Shown here: piece after piece, positions 45,549 to 55,132 of the stretch
How positions within the stretch are numbered: the first letter of the stretch is position 1
Layout: each line of letters starts with the position of its first letter
Source of the DNA: Pseudidiomarina terrestris
GTDB taxonomy: Bacteria; Pseudomonadota; Gammaproteobacteria; Enterobacterales; Alteromonadaceae
Assembly: GCF_030466405.1 (NCBI RefSeq)
Contig: NZ_JAGGJF010000002.1
Span: forward strand, 62,001-126,000
DNA: 64,000 nucleotides
Direction: 5' to 3'
Program-made: the position numbers and the translations under genes
The notes under the pieces: generated by a model
The model's input: only the letters and a program-made list of their open reading frames with translations
Told to the model about the DNA's origin: nothing
The model's database searches: none

Positions 45549-46430
45549 TCAATCATGGTTGGTCAGGTTGTCAGTTGAAGCCTGCCGCAGTTGCTGGCAG
45601 ACCGGGGATTCATTCAGGCCTCGCGCGACAAATCCTGTCCATTGTGCAGGCATCCTTGCCAGGGCAGCGCGGGCCATCTCTTGGCTTTCAAATGATCCGA
45701 AAAGGCATGCTCCGGTACCCGTAAGCCGAGTTGGCGCGTATTCTACCAACCAGTCGAGGGCGTTGGCAACTTCGGGGTGCAAACGACGTACCAAAGGCTC
45801 GAATACATTTTCGGTGTGTTGGGTACTCCAATCCCAGCTATTGACCGGAGCGCAGTCGCGGCGCAGCTCGGGATGCTGAAAAATAGTAGCGGTGCGAATA
45901 TGTACTTTAGGGTCCACCACCAAATACCAGGGGCTGGCTGGAGCCACCGGCGTCAGGCGTTCACCTACGCCTTCAGCGAACGCCGCATGGCCGTGGATAA
46001 ACACCGGGACATCGGCCCCGAGTTGCAGCCCCAGCTGAGCCAGTTGCTCAGTGCTCAGCGACAGTTGCCAGAGTTGGCGTAAGGCCAGCAATGTGGTGGC
46101 CGCATCTGATGAACCGCCGCCGAGTCCGCCGCCGTAGGGAAGCCGCTTATCAAGAATAATGCGGGCGCCTTGTGCGGGCTGGTTATTGGCTAGGGCCCAG
46201 TCCTGCAAGGCGCGGGCTGCCCGCACCACCAGGTTGTCATCATTCTCGAGCTGCGGGTCAGAGCATTGAAAGTCCAGCTTGGCGGTCGCTAAGCGGGTAA
46301 AGCTCAAACTGTCGTGCCGGTCCAGGAACTGGAATACCGTCTGTAACTCATGGTAGCCATCGCTGCGACGGCCGGTGATATGCAAAAACAGATTGAGTTT
46401 TGCCGGTGCGGGTAAGACTAAAGTTTCCAC
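45549..46430 (-). CDS. ispE: 4-diphosphocytidyl-2-C-methyl-D-erythritol kinase
   Basis: GHMP kinase of the MEP isoprenoid pathway. The 293-aa product has the substrate-binding [23 protein letters not shown] and the glycine-rich ATP loop [15 protein letters not shown]. It overlaps lolB by 13 bases, as the lolB-ispE-prs order in E. coli. Confidence 0.96.
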   Translation of the reverse strand: METLVLPAPAKLNLFLHITGRRSDGYHELQTVFQFLDRHDSLSFTRLATAKLDFQCSDPQLENDDNLVVRAARALQDWALANNQPAQGARIILDKRLPYGGGLGGGSSDAATTLLALRQLWQLSLSTEQLAQLGLQLGADVPVFIHGHAAFAEGVGERLTPVAPASPWYLVVDPKVHIRTATIFQHPELRRDCAPVNSWDWSTQHTENVFEPLVRRLHPEVANALDWLVEYAPTRLTGTGACLFGSFESQEMARAALARMPAQWTGFVARGLNESPVCQQLRQASTDNLTNHD

Positions 46431-47047
46431 TGACTGACCTTTAATTTAATGCGCCACTCAGGGCTGATAAGTTCCAGTTGATGAGGCATAAGATAGGATT
46501 GCTCAGCCTGGTAGCTGCTTAGCTCAACCTGCCACTTCTCGCTGGTCGTTGTCACCAGATACCGATTCAGTGTGGCGTAGGGCTTACCGTCCAGGTCATG
46601 CAGTTGATAGCTCAGCTGCACTGCGCCATCAGGGCGCCGGCCGGTGATGACTTCGCTGAGCAGCTGCAGGGGCAGCTGAAAATTGAAGATGCGGGCAATC
46701 AGTTGCTCGGCAGTAACACCGTAATAGGGCTGCCCTTCTTCATCGAAAAAGGTGGCACCGGTGAGATCTTCCTCAAGGCGCGCCAGGGTGCCTTTCAATG
46801 GATGATAAAAGCGCAGACGCATTTCGCCAGGGGCGTGCTGCCACTCAAGGTAAACCGCGTCACGGTCATCTTCAACACGATTAAACAGCGCGAGCTGTCC
46901 GCTGATGCTCCAGTCTGTCAGGCTGGCGATAGCCTGCTGATGGCGTTCAGCGGCATTTCGATCGATTGCACTCTGCGGAATTTCCGGAGGTGCTGCCGCG
47001 CAGCCACTCAGCAGTAGGGCAACGATTAGCAGTAGACGTACTTTCAT
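46418..47047 (-). CDS. lolB: outer-membrane lipoprotein LolB
   Basis: Receives lipoproteins from LolA and inserts them into the outer membrane. The 209-aa product has a lipobox LSGC with Cys16 and the LolB core WSISGQLALFN and RLEEDLTGATFFDEEG. It is divergent from hemA across a 95-base gap, as in E. coli. Confidence 0.94.
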   Translation of the reverse strand: MKVRLLLIVALLLSGCAAAPPEIPQSAIDRNAAERHQQAIASLTDWSISGQLALFNRVEDDRDAVYLEWQHAPGEMRLRFYHPLKGTLARLEEDLTGATFFDEEGQPYYGVTAEQLIARIFNFQLPLQLLSEVITGRRPDGAVQLSYQLHDLDGKPYATLNRYLVTTTSEKWQVELSSYQAEQSYLMPHQLELISPEWRIKLKVSQWKL

Positions 47048-47071
47048 GAAGGTTTCCCACTGTTGGTGTGC

Positions 47072-47100
47072 TTTTCATCATCGGGCCTTTAACGTACAAT
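47072..47100 (+). promoter_or_regulatory. candidate hemA promoter
   Basis: A TACAAT box (47095-47100) lies 42 bases before hemA; a weak TTTTCA (47072-47077) is 17 bases upstream. It is in the divergent lolB-hemA gap where a promoter is required. Confidence 0.35.
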
Positions 47101-47142
47101 TAGCGGCGTTTTGCAGTGCCAGAGGCTCGCTTACTTTTCATT

Positions 47143-48408
47143 ATGACTATTTTTGCACTCGGTGTTAACCATAAAACCGCTTCGGTCGATTTGCGCGAGC
47201 AAGTGGCCTTCTCTCCCGAGCAGCTGCATCAGGCGCTACCCGCTTTGCGTGCGCAGACTGGCGTGCGCGAAGCCGTCATTGTTTCGACCTGTAATCGCAC
47301 CGAGATCTACTGTCATGCCGACAGTGTAGATGGTCCTTCGGTGGATTTACTGCTGGGCTGGTTAGCAGGTTATCACGGGGTGTCCGCAACCCAGTTGCAG
47401 GAACACAGTTATTGTCATACCGACGCGGCAGCTATTGATCACTTAATGCGGGTGGCCAGTGGACTGGACTCGTTGATCTTAGGCGAGCCGCAGATCCTCG
47501 GTCAGGTCAAACAGGCGTACCAGTTCGCCAAGAACCAAGCCAGTGTGGGCGGGATTCTGGAGCGTTTGTTTCAACAGACTTTTCATATTGCCAAGCGGGT
47601 ACGCAGTGAGACGGCCGTGGGTGAAAATGCCGTTTCCGTAGCTTTTGCTGCGGTCAACCTGGCGCGGCATATTTTTGCCGAGCTGCAGCAGGCCTCGGTG
47701 CTGCTGGTCGGTGCCGGTGACACCGCCGAGCTGGTGGCGCAACATCTGACTGAGATAGGAGTGAAACGCCTCTCTGTCGCGAACCGAACACTGATGCGTG
47801 CCGAAACCGTTGCCACTAAATTTGGTGGTCACGCCCATACCCTGGGTGAACTGCCGGAGCTGTTGCCGCAGGCGGATATCGTCATCAGTTCCACGGCCAG
47901 CACCTTGCCGATTATCGGTAAAGGCTTAATCGAAAGTGCCCTCAAACAACGGCGGCGCCGCCCGATGCTGTTGATTGATTTAGCTGTGCCGCGTGATATT
48001 GAAGCACAAGTGAATGATCTGAATGATGCGTATCTGTACAGTGTTGACGATTTACAGGGCATTATTCAGGAAAATCTGCGCAACCGGGAAGAAGCGGCAA
48101 GCCAGGCGCAGACAATGATCGCCGAGCAGACACAAAATTTTATGAGCTGGTTGCGGACGCTGGATCATGTCGATGTATTGCGCGACTTTCGTCAACAGAC
48201 CGAGCGTCTGGCGCAAGAGCAAATGCAGCGGGCGTCGAATCAGTTGGCCGCCGGGAAGCCAGCGGACGAGGTGTTAGCAGAGTTGACCCAGCGTCTGACC
48301 AATCAGTTTTTACACGCACCCACGCGGATGATGCGTGAGGCCGGGGCAAAAGGTGACTACCAGACTTTGGCCTTATTTCAACAAATCTATAATGACGATA
48401 ACGACTAA
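47143..48408 (+). CDS. hemA: glutamyl-tRNA reductase
   Basis: First committed step of tetrapyrrole synthesis by the C5 pathway, making glutamate-1-semialdehyde. From ATG 47143 the product is 421 aa with catalytic Cys50 in STCNRTEIY and the LDSLILGEPQILGQVK block; a Rossmann domain begins near 185 (VLLVGAGDTAELV). The upstream in-frame ATG at 47116 is not supported by family alignment. prfA follows after 12 bases. Confidence 0.96.
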   Translation: MTIFALGVNHKTASVDLREQVAFSPEQLHQALPALRAQTGVREAVIVSTCNRTEIYCHADSVDGPSVDLLLGWLAGYHGVSATQLQEHSYCHTDAAAIDHLMRVASGLDSLILGEPQILGQVKQAYQFAKNQASVGGILERLFQQTFHIAKRVRSETAVGENAVSVAFAAVNLARHIFAELQQASVLLVGAGDTAELVAQHLTEIGVKRLSVANRTLMRAETVATKFGGHAHTLGELPELLPQADIVISSTASTLPIIGKGLIESALKQRRRRPMLLIDLAVPRDIEAQVNDLNDAYLYSVDDLQGIIQENLRNREEAASQAQTMIAEQTQNFMSWLRTLDHVDVLRDFRQQTERLAQEQMQRASNQLAAGKPADEVLAELTQRLTNQFLHAPTRMMREAGAKGDYQTLALFQQIYNDDND

Positions 48409-48420
48409 GGTTTCTGCGCA

Positions 48421-49515
48421 ATGATGAATCCTTCCATTACCCGCAAACTTGAAGCTTTGCTGGAACGCTATGAAGAAGTTCAGCACTTACTGAGTGATGC
48501 GGGCGTAATTGCCGATCAAGATCGGTTTCGCGGCTTATCGCGGGAATACTCACAGTTAGAAGAATTGGTAAAATGTTTTCGCGATTATCAACAAGCCCAG
48601 GAAGACGGGCAGGCCGCGGAAGAGATGCTGGCCGAAGATGATGCAGAGATGCGCGAGATGGGGCAGGCCGAACTTGAAACGGCCAAAGCCCGGCAAGAGC
48701 AACTGGAGCAGGAGCTACAGATCCTGTTGCTGCCCCGCGATCCCAACGATGACCGCCCGTGTTATCTGGAAATTCGTGCCGGTGCCGGCGGTGATGAAGC
48801 AGCGATTTTCGCGGGTGATTTGTTTCGCATGTACAGCCGTTACGCTGAACAGCATGGCTGGAAAGTCAGCATTGTTAACGCTAATGAAGGTGAACACGGC
48901 GGCTACAAAGAGGTGATTGCTCACATTTCCGGTGATGGGGCCTACGGTCGTATGAAATTTGAATCTGGCGGTCATCGCGTGCAGCGGGTTCCGGAAACCG
49001 AATCCCAGGGACGTGTGCATACCTCCGCCTGTACGGTTGCGGTGTTACCGGAAGTGCCGGAAGCCGAAGCCATCGAGATCAACCCGGCGGATTTACGCGT
49101 TGATACTTTCCGCGCCTCAGGTGCCGGTGGTCAGCACGTTAACCGTACCGATTCTGCGATCCGTATTACCCACTTACCATCAGGCTTTGTGGTTGAATGT
49201 CAGGATGAACGTTCACAACATAAAAACCGCGCCAAAGCGATGTCAGTGCTGCAGGCCCGGTTGCAACAGTACGCCGATGACAAGCGTCGGCAGGAAGAAC
49301 AGTCCACCCGCCGGAGTCTGGTCGGTAGTGGCGATCGCTCTGAGCGCATTCGCACTTATAACTATCCGCAGGGCCGGGTCAGCGACCACCGTATCAATTT
49401 GACCTTATACCGCCTGGAAGAGGTCTTAAACGGTAGCTTGGATCTGATTCTTGACGCTATTGTGCAGGAACATCAGGCTGACCAGCTGGCAGCGCTGGCT
49501 GAGTCGCAGGGCTAA
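48421..49515 (+). CDS. prfA: peptide chain release factor 1
   Basis: Reads UAA and UAG stop codons. The 364-aa product has the codon-reading PET tripeptide ([15 protein letters not shown]; PxT type of RF1) and [15 protein letters not shown] with the catalytic GGQ. TAAGG is nine bases before the ATG at 48421; a second ATG follows at 48424. Its stop overlaps the prmC start (TAATG), coupling the factor to its methyltransferase. Confidence 0.97.
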   Translation: MMNPSITRKLEALLERYEEVQHLLSDAGVIADQDRFRGLSREYSQLEELVKCFRDYQQAQEDGQAAEEMLAEDDAEMREMGQAELETAKARQEQLEQELQILLLPRDPNDDRPCYLEIRAGAGGDEAAIFAGDLFRMYSRYAEQHGWKVSIVNANEGEHGGYKEVIAHISGDGAYGRMKFESGGHRVQRVPETESQGRVHTSACTVAVLPEVPEAEAIEINPADLRVDTFRASGAGGQHVNRTDSAIRITHLPSGFVVECQDERSQHKNRAKAMSVLQARLQQYADDKRRQEEQSTRRSLVGSGDRSERIRTYNYPQGRVSDHRINLTLYRLEEVLNGSLDLILDAIVQEHQADQLAALAESQG

Positions 49516-50408
49516 TGACGACAGAGCATCCGGTGCAGTCAGTGCGGGCGGCGTTAGTTTGGGCGCGCGCGCAGCTGGATGCCAGCGCGTCACCAGCTTT
49601 AGATGCAGAAGTGTTGCTTGCGCACGTCATGCAACAATCGCGAACCTATCTGCACACCTGGCCTGAGCGCACGCTGAGCAGTGCTGAGCACGCTCATTTT
49701 CTCGAACTCACGCGCGCGCGCGCGGCGGGTACTCCGATTGCCCATTTGCTGGGCAGTCGTGAATTCTGGTCCCTTGAGTTGCTGGTGAACGACAGTACTC
49801 TGATCCCCCGACCTGATACTGAAGTGCTGGTGGAAAAAATACTGCAACTGGGGTTACCAGAAGGTGCCCGGGTGCTGGACCTTGGCACGGGGACCGGCGC
49901 TATTGCCCTGGCGCTGAAATCCGAACATCCGGATTGGCAGCTGACGGCTGTGGATCAGTCAGCAGCTGCGGTAGAGCTTGCTAAAACCAACGCCGAACGC
50001 TTGCAGCTCGAGTGTGAAATTCTGCAGAGTGACTGGTTCAGTGCCTTGGCCGCCACTCCAGCTGCGGATTTTGACTGTATTGTCGCCAATCCGCCTTACA
50101 TCGCAGCGGATGATCCGCATTTGCAGCAGGGCGATGTGCGGTTTGAGCCTGTCACTGCTTTGGTCGCCAGTGACAACGGCTTTGCCGATTTGCAGCATAT
50201 TATCACCACCGCGCGGCGCTATTTAAAAGCTGGCGGCTGGCTGGTGCTTGAGCACGGCTGGCAACAAGCGGCGGGATGCCGCGAACTGCTGCAGGCGGCC
50301 GGCTATGAAGCTGTCGCCAGCGGCACGGACTATGCTAATCTGGAACGGATGAGTTTCGGACAGTGGTGTGACGCCAGCAAGGTCACAAGTGAAAAGGGAG
50401 GCAGTTGA
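49515..50408 (+). CDS. prmC: peptide chain release factor N5-glutamine methyltransferase
   Basis: Methylates the glutamine of the GGQ motif in RF1 and RF2. The 297-aa SAM-dependent enzyme has an N-terminal helical domain, VLDLGTGTGAIALAL and the substrate motif NPPYI. Overlaps prfA by one base and the next gene by one base (TGATG). Confidence 0.96.
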   Translation: MTTEHPVQSVRAALVWARAQLDASASPALDAEVLLAHVMQQSRTYLHTWPERTLSSAEHAHFLELTRARAAGTPIAHLLGSREFWSLELLVNDSTLIPRPDTEVLVEKILQLGLPEGARVLDLGTGTGAIALALKSEHPDWQLTAVDQSAAAVELAKTNAERLQLECEILQSDWFSALAATPAADFDCIVANPPYIAADDPHLQQGDVRFEPVTALVASDNGFADLQHIITTARRYLKAGGWLVLEHGWQQAAGCRELLQAAGYEAVASGTDYANLERMSFGQWCDASKVTSEKGGS

Positions 50409-51013
50409 TGATGTCGAGTGATTTTATTTTCGCCAACGAACCGCTGGAACCTGCGAAAGAAGATAAGCCAAGCTCCAGGACAAAATGGAAACTGCTCATC
50501 GTTGATGATGAAAAAGAAGTGCATGCAGTGACACGGCTGGCGCTTATGGATGTGGTCTTCGAAGATGCAGGGTTGGAGTTCATCAGTGCTCACTCACTGG
50601 CCGAGGCCAAGCAACAAATCGCGCAGCACCCAGATCTGGCCATCGCTCTGCTGGATGTGGTCATGGAGACTGATGACGCCGGTTTACAGGTTGCTAACTA
50701 CATCCGCCACGACTGCAATAACCGTAGCACACGAATTATTTTGCGCACTGGCCAGCCCGGTCAGGCACCAGAGCGCGCAGTGGTCATGAATTATGATATC
50801 AATGACTACAAAGCCAAGACTGAACTGACCTCACAAAAATTATTTACCAGCGTCATGTCGGCATTGCGTTCGTATCGTGACATTATGCAGGTCGAGCGCC
50901 AACGGCAACGACTCCAGCGACGCTTAGATAAGATGAATGACCTACTCAAACACAATTATCCGCAAGCTTGGCAAGCGGTCCAACAACAACAGCAAGAAGA
51001 GGACAACCCGTGA
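50408..51013 (+). CDS. stand-alone response-regulator receiver protein
   Basis: A 201-aa single-domain receiver: acidic pair Asp33-Asp34, phospho-acceptor Asp83 in LLDVVMETDDAGL, Thr114 and Lys135. The LRTGQPGQAPE and YDINDYKAKTELT stretches are those of receivers normally attached to a DUF3369 and an output domain, but here only a short charged helical tail with terminal Gln/Glu-rich residues follows. GGGAGG lies six bases before ATG 50408. It is inserted between prmC and sirB2, which are adjacent in E. coli, and overlaps both. Its partner kinase is not in the window. Confidence 0.85.
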   Translation: MMSSDFIFANEPLEPAKEDKPSSRTKWKLLIVDDEKEVHAVTRLALMDVVFEDAGLEFISAHSLAEAKQQIAQHPDLAIALLDVVMETDDAGLQVANYIRHDCNNRSTRIILRTGQPGQAPERAVVMNYDINDYKAKTELTSQKLFTSVMSALRSYRDIMQVERQRQRLQRRLDKMNDLLKHNYPQAWQAVQQQQQEEDNP

Positions 51014-51387
51014 TTCCATTTGAAGCTTTGAAGCATCTGCACGTCACTTTTGTAGTGCTAAGTGTGTTATTATTCGTGCTGCGTTTTTTCTGGCGGTGTA
51101 TTGATGCCAGGGTCGCGCAGCAGAAGTGGGTCAAGATTGTCCCGCACGTTATCGATACTCTGTTGCTGCTGACCATCATTGGTATGTTGCTGCATTGGCA
51201 GCAATGGCCATGGCAAACCGCCTGGTTAGCGAACAAAACATTAGGCTTGTTCGGCTATATCGTATTTGGCTTAGTGGCCATGAAGGCGACCACCCCAACT
51301 TTCCGTTACGGTGGTTTTATCATCGCTTTGGGTTGGATTGGCTTCCTGTTTCACGTGGCCTTTTCAAAACAAGCTCTTATAGGTTAA
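51010..51387 (+). CDS. sirB2: SirB2 family membrane protein
   Basis: A 125-aa inner-membrane protein with four hydrophobic helices, matching SirB2/YchQ (KHLHVTFVVLSVLLFVLRFFW at the start, with the end of this block near residue 28). The start is GTG 51010, overlapping the previous stop as GTGA, with GAGG upstream. The function of SirB2 is not established. Position before sirB1 and kdsA is as in E. coli. Confidence 0.87.
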   Translation: MIPFEALKHLHVTFVVLSVLLFVLRFFWRCIDARVAQQKWVKIVPHVIDTLLLLTIIGMLLHWQQWPWQTAWLANKTLGLFGYIVFGLVAMKATTPTFRYGGFIIALGWIGFLFHVAFSKQALIG

Positions 51388-51400
51388 AAAATAGGATTCT

Positions 51401-52219
51401 ATGCAGTTTTCGTACCTTGAACATGTCGACCATGAGTTACTCCCCACCATAGAAATTCTGTGGGAAGTGAGTCGTGTCTTCCATACTGACAGTGATCACT
51501 ATGTCAGTTCTTTTTATCAGCAACTCAGCGCCTTAAAGGAGAGTCCTGAGCTGGCGGATAAAGAGGGCAGTGAACGGTTACGGGAACTGTGTAAGCAATT
51601 TTATTTACAACTGGGCTTTAGTAAGGCGCCAGAACCGCTGTTGAGCAGCAAACGTGTGTTGCTCGATCGGGCTATCAGATTACGTACTGGTGAGCCTTTG
51701 ACGCTGGCGCTGCTGCTGCAGGAGGCCGCGTCTTATCATGGTCTGGTGCTCGAGCTCATCGATTTTCCGGGGTATCCGCTGCTGCGTTTTGATCATGACC
51801 AGTGCAGCTACTTTGTTGACCCTGTCAATGGCGAAATGTTGCTGGACCAGCAGGTGCAGCAACGATTTGAAGATGCTGTTGAAGAAGAGGACGATGAAGA
51901 GGACTTCAGTTGGGAAATGCTGGAAACTGCCGAGCAGAAAGTCATTGTGGTTCGCTATTTATCGGAGCTTAAGCATGCGTTCATCACTGACCGCCGTTTT
52001 GCTGATGCCCTGACAACGGTGCATATGCTGCTTGCGGTGTTACCCGATGACCCTTACGAAATCCGGGATCGCGGCTACATTCTTGAAGAACTCGACTGTA
52101 ACCACGTGGCGGTTGACGACTACCAATACTTTGTCGAACAATGCCCTGATGATCCCAGTGCTCAATTATTGCGCTTACAACTAGAAAACTGGACCACGCC
52201 GCAAACGGTTTTGCACTAA
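51401..52219 (+). CDS. sirB1: SirB1 family protein (transglutaminase-like, TPR)
   Basis: A 272-aa cytoplasmic protein with an inactive transglutaminase-like domain (about 40-190, GEPLTLALLLQEAASYHGL) lacking an obvious catalytic cysteine, an acidic insertion EEEDDEEDF near 165, and a C-terminal TPR-like helical region (about 195-265). It corresponds to YchA/SirB1, which in E. coli lies just before kdsA; here a membrane-protein gene intervenes. Confidence 0.87.
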   Translation: MQFSYLEHVDHELLPTIEILWEVSRVFHTDSDHYVSSFYQQLSALKESPELADKEGSERLRELCKQFYLQLGFSKAPEPLLSSKRVLLDRAIRLRTGEPLTLALLLQEAASYHGLVLELIDFPGYPLLRFDHDQCSYFVDPVNGEMLLDQQVQQRFEDAVEEEDDEEDFSWEMLETAEQKVIVVRYLSELKHAFITDRRFADALTTVHMLLAVLPDDPYEIRDRGYILEELDCNHVAVDDYQYFVEQCPDDPSAQLLRLQLENWTTPQTVLH

Positions 52220-52264
52220 TCCCGTGCGTCTTAACATCCACTAAAATAAGAATAAGAGGTAGTC

Positions 52265-53515
52265 GTGGAAGCAACTCCTTTAATTACCAATGATGGTGTG
52301 ATTTTCGGCCTACTGGCCGTTATCCTGGGGGCAATTTTCTATACCCAGCAGAGCGGTCACTCGTTCTGGCAGAAATTTTATAAATGGGTTCCGGCACTGT
52401 TATTGTGCTATTTCGTGCCCTCGCTACTGAATACCTTTGGTGTCGTTAATGGTAGTGAAACCGGCATCTATCCGCTGGTCATGAGCTATCTGCTGCCCGC
52501 CACTTTGGTGCTGTTAACCCTAAGCCTGGACCTGAAAGCCATTGCCCGGCTTGGACCAAAGCTGATTATATTATTCCTCACCGGTACCGTTGGTATCGTG
52601 ATCGGTGGCCCGATTGCCTTACTGCTGGTTTCCATCCTATTCCCTGAAATGCTGGGCGGAGCAGGTCCTGATGCGGTCTGGCGCGGCATGACGACCATTG
52701 CCGGCAGCTGGATTGGCGGTGGTGCCAACCAAGCCGCAATGAAAGAAGTTTACGAAGTCGGCGGTGAGATTTTCTCGGCGATGGTGACCGTTGATATTAT
52801 CGTTGCCAACCTGTGGATGGCGGTTTTACTCTACATGGCTGCCAACAGTAAAACCATTGACACCCGCATCGGCGCTGATACCAGTGCCATCGAAGCCATC
52901 AAAGAGCGCGTGGAAACCTTCGAAGCTGAGCACCGTCGCGAAGCAAAACTACCTGATTACGTGTTTATTCTGGCCGTAGGTTTCGGTGTCGCCGGCATTG
53001 GTCACTTAGGTGCTGATATCATCGCACCTTATATTGCTGATAACGTACCGGCACTGGTTGATTTCAGTCTGGATAAAAAATTCTTCTGGCTGATCGTGAT
53101 TGCGACCACCCTTGGCGTAGCTTTGTCCTTCACTCCAGCACGCAAACTTGAAGGGGTAGGCGCGTCGAAAATTGGTTCGCTCTTTGTTTATATCCTGGTC
53201 GCTACTATAGGCTTGCACATGGATGTCAGCGCCATTGTTGAAGTTCCTAAGTACTTCCTGATTGGTGCGATCTGGATGCTGATTCATGCTGGCCTGATGT
53301 TGTTGGTGGCACGCTTATTGAAAGCCCCGGTGTTTTACATGGCGGTTGGCAGCCAGGCGAATGTCGGCGGTGCCGCATCAGCTCCTGTGGTGGCGTCTGC
53401 TTTTCACCCGTCATTGGCTCCGGTAGGGGTATTATTAGCGGTGCTGGGTTATGCACTAGGTACTTATATGGCCTATATTTGTGGGCAAATCCTTCGTGTC
53501 ATTGCCACCGGCTAA
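52265..53515 (+). CDS. DUF819 family membrane protein
   Basis: A 416-aa polytopic inner-membrane protein (about eleven helices) of the DUF819/YjcL type, with the paired motifs TTIAGSWIGGGANQAAM (about 137-153) and QANVGGAASAPVVASAF (about 360-376), an inverted-repeat layout seen in transporters. A charged cytoplasmic loop lies near 195-235. The substrate is unknown. The start is GTG 52265 with AGAGG upstream. It sits between sirB1 and kdsA, where E. coli has no gene. Confidence 0.82.
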   Translation: MEATPLITNDGVIFGLLAVILGAIFYTQQSGHSFWQKFYKWVPALLLCYFVPSLLNTFGVVNGSETGIYPLVMSYLLPATLVLLTLSLDLKAIARLGPKLIILFLTGTVGIVIGGPIALLLVSILFPEMLGGAGPDAVWRGMTTIAGSWIGGGANQAAMKEVYEVGGEIFSAMVTVDIIVANLWMAVLLYMAANSKTIDTRIGADTSAIEAIKERVETFEAEHRREAKLPDYVFILAVGFGVAGIGHLGADIIAPYIADNVPALVDFSLDKKFFWLIVIATTLGVALSFTPARKLEGVGASKIGSLFVYILVATIGLHMDVSAIVEVPKYFLIGAIWMLIHAGLMLLVARLLKAPVFYMAVGSQANVGGAASAPVVASAFHPSLAPVGVLLAVLGYALGTYMAYICGQILRVIATG

Positions 53516-54376
<861 letters not shown>

Positions 54377-54396
54377 CAAAGAAGCTGGTCAGATCC

Positions 54397-54438
54397 TTGC
54401 ACCGTTGCCTGACATGCTATAAATTAAAACGCATGTTT
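54397..54438 (+). promoter_or_regulatory. psrA promoter with PsrA-like operator
   Basis: TATAAA (54418-54423) with TTGCAC (54397-54402) forms a short-spacer promoter. Just downstream lies AAAC-GCAT-GTTT (54427-54438), which fits the PsrA consensus described in Pseudomonas, (G/C)AAAC-N2to4-GTTT(G/C), except for the outermost bases. Binding here would block transcription of psrA and fadE. The operator assignment is inference. Confidence 0.5.
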
Positions 54439-54466
54439 AAAATGGATGTTCCAAACGGCGGTGAAG

Positions 54467-55102
54467 ATGGCTAAGCGCATCACAACCCAAGAAAAAATTC
54501 TAAATGCTGCCGAGGCCTTGTTCGCAGAGCAGGGCTTCGAGCAAACCTCCTTACGTCAAATCACAACCGAAGCAGCGGTCAATTTAGCTTCAGTGAATTA
54601 TCATTTCGGTTCCAAGAAAGCGCTGATTCAGGCGGTGATGGCGCGCTATCTGGAAATCTTTATGCCTGCGTTACGGACGCAACTCGAAGGCCTCGGCGCC
54701 AAGGGCAGCTTCACTACGCGCGACGTTTTTGATCGTTTCCGTACGCCGCTGAGCGAATTGCGGCAGGTGCGCAAGCATGGTCCGACTCTGTTCCTGAGCC
54801 TGCTGGGCTTTGCCTATGCGGAAATTCAGGGACATCTGCGGCGTTACACCATGGAACACTTTGGTGATGTGATGGCGCTGTTACTGGATACCTTGCATCA
54901 GGCGAATCCAAAATTAAGTCCCGTAGATATGTTCTGGCGTCTACACTTTGTGTTGGGCGCGACCGTTTTTGCTCAGGTTTCCGGTCCGGCGTTGCGGGAA
55001 ATCGCTGCAGCCGACTTCGGTGAAGCCGTGGCCGCCGATCAGGTGATTGATCGATTGATTCCATTTTTAGCTGGTGGCGTTGACGCCACCACCGCTGAGT
55101 AG
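54467..55102 (+). CDS. psrA: PsrA-type TetR repressor of fatty-acid metabolism
   Basis: From ATG 54467 the product is 211 aa: N-terminal TetR helix-turn-helix (about 24-46, LRQITTEAAVNLASVNYHFG) and a ligand domain closely resembling Pseudomonas PsrA (GHLRRY near 118, FWRLHFVLGATVFAQ, ALREIAAADFGE, LIPFLAGG). PsrA responds to long-chain acyl ligands and controls beta-oxidation. The gene is 30 bases upstream of fadE with no terminator between, so repressor and target form one autoregulated operon. An upstream ATG at 54446 is less likely. Confidence 0.8.
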   Translation: MAKRITTQEKILNAAEALFAEQGFEQTSLRQITTEAAVNLASVNYHFGSKKALIQAVMARYLEIFMPALRTQLEGLGAKGSFTTRDVFDRFRTPLSELRQVRKHGPTLFLSLLGFAYAEIQGHLRRYTMEHFGDVMALLLDTLHQANPKLSPVDMFWRLHFVLGATVFAQVSGPALREIAAADFGEAVAADQVIDRLIPFLAGGVDATTAE

Positions 55103-55132
55103 CATTCAAAGTACTAAGTACGAGGGTAGGTT

